Shown one piece after another: positions 6,728-8,253 of a stretch of 8,253 nt of DNA. Source of the stretch: Candidatus Dadabacteria bacterium (GTDB lineage Bacteria; Desulfobacterota_D; UBA1144; Nemesobacterales; UBA2774); NCBI GenBank assembly GCA_020054175.1, contig JAGVLR010000265.1:1-8253 (forward strand). The letters run 5' to 3'. Both the position numbers and the translations under genes were made by a program. How positions within the stretch are numbered: position 1 is the stretch's first letter; each line of letters opens with the position of its first letter. Under the pieces are notes generated by a model. It saw only the letters and a program-made list of their open reading frames with translations, made no database searches and had not been told where the DNA came from.

Positions 6728-7839
6728 CTCGCACCCGAGCGCGAGACGTTCAATATAATTCCTATTGCCGAAAGGCAAACTATGAGGGACGAGCCGCCGT
6801 AGCTTATGAACGGCAGCGTCAGCCCCTTCGTCGGGAAAAGCCCGACGGCGACGGCCATGTTTATGCCCGCCTGGATCGCTATGAGGAGTATGCAGCCGAA
6901 GACGAGATAGCATCCGAAGAGGTCGGGGGCGCGGAGAGAAACCCTGAGGCTTCTTATGAAGAGGACCGCGAAGCCCGCTATGACGAGCGCTATCCCGATG
7001 AAGCCGAGCTCCTCGCCGATTATCGAGAATATGAAGTCTGTATGCGCCTGCGGCAGGAAGAAGAGCTTCTGCGAGCTGTCGCCGAGCCCCGTGCCGTATA
7101 CGCCGCCGAGGGCGAACGCTATGAAGGACTGTATCGCCTGGTAGCCCGAGCCGAGCGGGTCCTGCCACGGGTCCATGAACGACGTAACGCGGTTCATCCT
7201 GTAGCCCTTGGTTATGACGGCGATGACGAGGAATATGCCTGATATGACGCCGACCGGCACCAGGTATCTCATCTTTACGTCGCCGATGAAAAGCATGCTG
7301 AAAAGAACGGTCATCATTATCGTCGCGCTTCCGAAATCCGGTTCGAGCAGTACGAGGAGCACGTAGACTCCCGCGACGAGGACATGAGAGGCGAAGCCGA
7401 CTACGAAATTATCGAGCTTGTCTCTCTTTTTCGTGAGCGAGTGTGCGAGGTAAAAGACGAGTATATACTTCGCGACTTCCGACGGCTGGAACGTGAAGAA
7501 CCCGAGGTCGAGCCATCTCCGCGCGCCGCCGACTTCCTTACCTACCCCTGGTATGAGGACTATTATCAGCAGCAGGAGCCCGAAGAAATACGCCGGATAG
7601 ACGAACTTTCTCAGAAACCTGTAATCGATATGCATTAGAAAGAGCATCGATATCAGGCCTATGCCGAGGTATATGGAATGCCTTATGAGAAAATAATTGG
7701 CGTTCCCGTACATCTCGAGCGAATAGATCGAGCTCGTGCTGTAAACCATGAGGACTCCCACGGCTACCAGGAAAGCGGCCGAGAGGATAACCCCCATATC
7801 GTAATTGCCACCTTTCACCGAATTAAATATTTGTAACAA
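6724..7839 (-). CDS. ftsW: Septal peptidoglycan polymerase FtsW (SEDS family)
   Basis: FtsW is a multi-pass inner-membrane glycosyltransferase that polymerises lipid II at the septum with its partner penicillin-binding protein. From the TTG at 7839 it has 371 residues and about ten hydrophobic segments. SEDS motifs present are GVLMVYSTSS (28-37), ARRWLDL and FQPSEVAKY (106-124), LLEPDFGSA (164-172), and LPQAHTDFIFSIIGEELG (262-279), where Asp 268 is the likely catalytic residue. GLFPTKGLTLPFISYGGSS (333-351) is also present. The start is uncertain. TTG 7839 has a perfect AAGGAGGT 9 nt upstream and gives a normal cytoplasmic tail, overlapping murD by 17 nt. ATG 7797 has AAAGGTGG 10 nt upstream but would cut into the family's usual N-terminal tail. 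The gene could be RodA by fold, but the dcw context favours FtsW. Confidence 0.95.
   Translation of the reverse strand: MLQIFNSVKGGNYDMGVILSAAFLVAVGVLMVYSTSSIYSLEMYGNANYFLIRHSIYLGIGLISMLFLMHIDYRFLRKFVYPAYFFGLLLLIIVLIPGVGKEVGGARRWLDLGFFTFQPSEVAKYILVFYLAHSLTKKRDKLDNFVVGFASHVLVAGVYVLLVLLEPDFGSATIMMTVLFSMLFIGDVKMRYLVPVGVISGIFLVIAVITKGYRMNRVTSFMDPWQDPLGSGYQAIQSFIAFALGGVYGTGLGDSSQKLFFLPQAHTDFIFSIIGEELGFIGIALVIAGFAVLFIRSLRVSLRAPDLFGCYLVFGCILLIAIQAGINMAVAVGLFPTKGLTLPFISYGGSSLIVCLSAIGIILNVSRSGAR
7808..7815 (-). promoter_or_regulatory. Second possible ftsW ribosome site
   Basis: AAAGGTGG in the minus sense lies 10 nt before the in-frame ATG at 7797. If used, ftsW would be 357 residues and start 25 nt after the murD stop codon. 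It competes with the TTG start at 7839. Confidence 0.4.
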
Positions 7840-8253
7840 TGTCCTTATACCTCCTTCCTCTTTCTTCGTAGGAGCTGAACATATCGAAGCTTGAGCATGC
7901 GGGCGAGAAAAGAACCGTATCGCCGGGGGCAAGGCTTCCGAGGGTTTTATTGACGGCGTCTTCGAGAGAGTCCGCCAGCACAGAGTCGGCGTCCTCTCCC
8001 AGATCTTCCTGCATTCTGAATTTCGATTCACCGAAAAGAACCAGGAGTTTTACCTTCTCCCGTATGGAATCCCTGAGAGGGTCGTAGCTTACGCCTTTGT
8101 CCTTGCCGCCCGCGATCAGAATTATCGGAGCGGGGAGGCTTTCGAGCGCGCGGAGCGTCGCCCCGGGGCTCGTGGATTTGGAATCGTTATAAAATTTTGC
8201 GCCCCTTATCTCGCCCAGGAACTCGTTCCTGTGTGGGAGGGGGTTGAACTCGA
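7823..8253 (-). CDS. murD: UDP-N-acetylmuramoylalanine--D-glutamate ligase MurD, C-terminal fragment
   Basis: This is the 3' third of murD: 142 codons, open to the right edge, ending in TAA at 7823. MurD is the cytoplasmic ATP-dependent ligase that adds D-Glu to UDP-MurNAc-L-Ala. The fragment covers the C-terminal ligand-binding domain. It shows LPHRNEFLGE (5-14) with the conserved His-Arg, FYNDSKST (20-27) with the Lys and Ser/Thr that bind substrate, ILIAGGKDKG (44-53), and the C-terminal SPACSSFDMFSSYEERG (116-132). These are specific to MurD among the Mur ligases. The N-terminal and ATPase domains lie outside the window. Its last codons overlap the probable ftsW start, and the ribosome site for that start lies inside its coding sequence. 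Confidence 0.97.
   Translation of the reverse strand, partial: EFNPLPHRNEFLGEIRGAKFYNDSKSTSPGATLRALESLPAPIILIAGGKDKGVSYDPLRDSIREKVKLLVLFGESKFRMQEDLGEDADSVLADSLEDAVNKTLGSLAPGDTVLFSPACSSFDMFSSYEERGRRYKDIVTNI
7849..7856 (-). promoter_or_regulatory. Perfect Shine-Dalgarno inside murD, probable ftsW ribosome site
   Basis: AAGGAGGT in the minus sense is fully complementary to the 16S rRNA 3' end and lies 9 nt before the in-frame TTG at 7839. It also encodes Gly-Arg-Arg-Tyr near the MurD C-terminus, so coding chance cannot be excluded. Confidence 0.5.

Noticed and set aside
6728..7168. An N-terminal extension of murG to 503 codons across ftsW
   Set aside because: The extra 147 residues are Arg/Pro/His-rich and lie out of frame over conserved FtsW sequence. 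Conserved MurG begins at the ATG at 6727 with the ATGA overlap.
6505..7242. A 245-codon plus-strand frame over the murG/ftsW junction
   Set aside because: It is antisense to two well-recognised genes, is Arg/Glu/Tyr-rich and has no recognisable motif.
1..8253. A search for tRNA, CRISPR, insertion sequences, attachment sites or a novel gene system
   Set aside because: None was seen. Almost every base belongs to recognised core division and wall-synthesis genes with intact motifs and no frameshifts.

Overview
This window is the distal part of a division and cell wall (dcw) cluster. Seven complete genes and one partial gene lie on the minus strand. In transcription order they are murD (3' end only), ftsW, murG, murC, murB, ftsQ, ftsA and ftsZ. 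On the plus strand at the left edge is the 3' end of one further gene, which I read as rsfS (ribosomal silencing factor). It converges on ftsZ across 131 noncoding bases.

Layout: 1-160 rsfS 3' end (+); 161-291 convergent intergenic spacer with two small GC-rich hairpins; 292-1371 ftsZ; 1412-2644 ftsA; 2637-3392 ftsQ; 3394-4290 murB; 4287-5657 murC; 5657-6727 murG; 6724-7839 (or 7797) ftsW; 7823-8253 murD. Almost every junction is a stop/start overlap or a gap of 1 nt: ATGA at ftsW/murG and murC/murB, TAGTG at murG/murC, 8 nt at ftsQ/ftsA, and 1 nt between murB and ftsQ. Only ftsZ has a clear leader (40 nt) with its own strong Shine-Dalgarno. No internal promoter is convincing, so this looks like one polycistronic unit with its promoter upstream of the window.

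How the genes work together: MurB makes UDP-MurNAc. MurC adds L-Ala to it and MurD adds D-Glu. MurG turns lipid I into lipid II. FtsW polymerises lipid II at the septum. FtsQ links the periplasmic divisome to the cytoplasmic side. FtsA tethers FtsZ to the membrane through a C-terminal amphipathic helix and the FtsZ tail peptide.

Organism: a bacterium with moderate GC (a little over half, by eye). The FtsQ-FtsA-FtsZ trio and the order murG-murC-murB-ftsQ-ftsA-ftsZ fit Gram-negative lineages of the broad Deltaproteobacteria type, but I cannot assign a genus. The usual ddl gene between murB and ftsQ is absent.

I see no mobile element, CRISPR array, tRNA/rRNA or novel gene system. The window is core housekeeping DNA. 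The points worth a second look are small: a short FtsZ linker, a U7 run with an open +1 frame at the ftsA/ftsZ junction, a TTG start for ftsQ, two competing ftsW starts, and the missing ddl.
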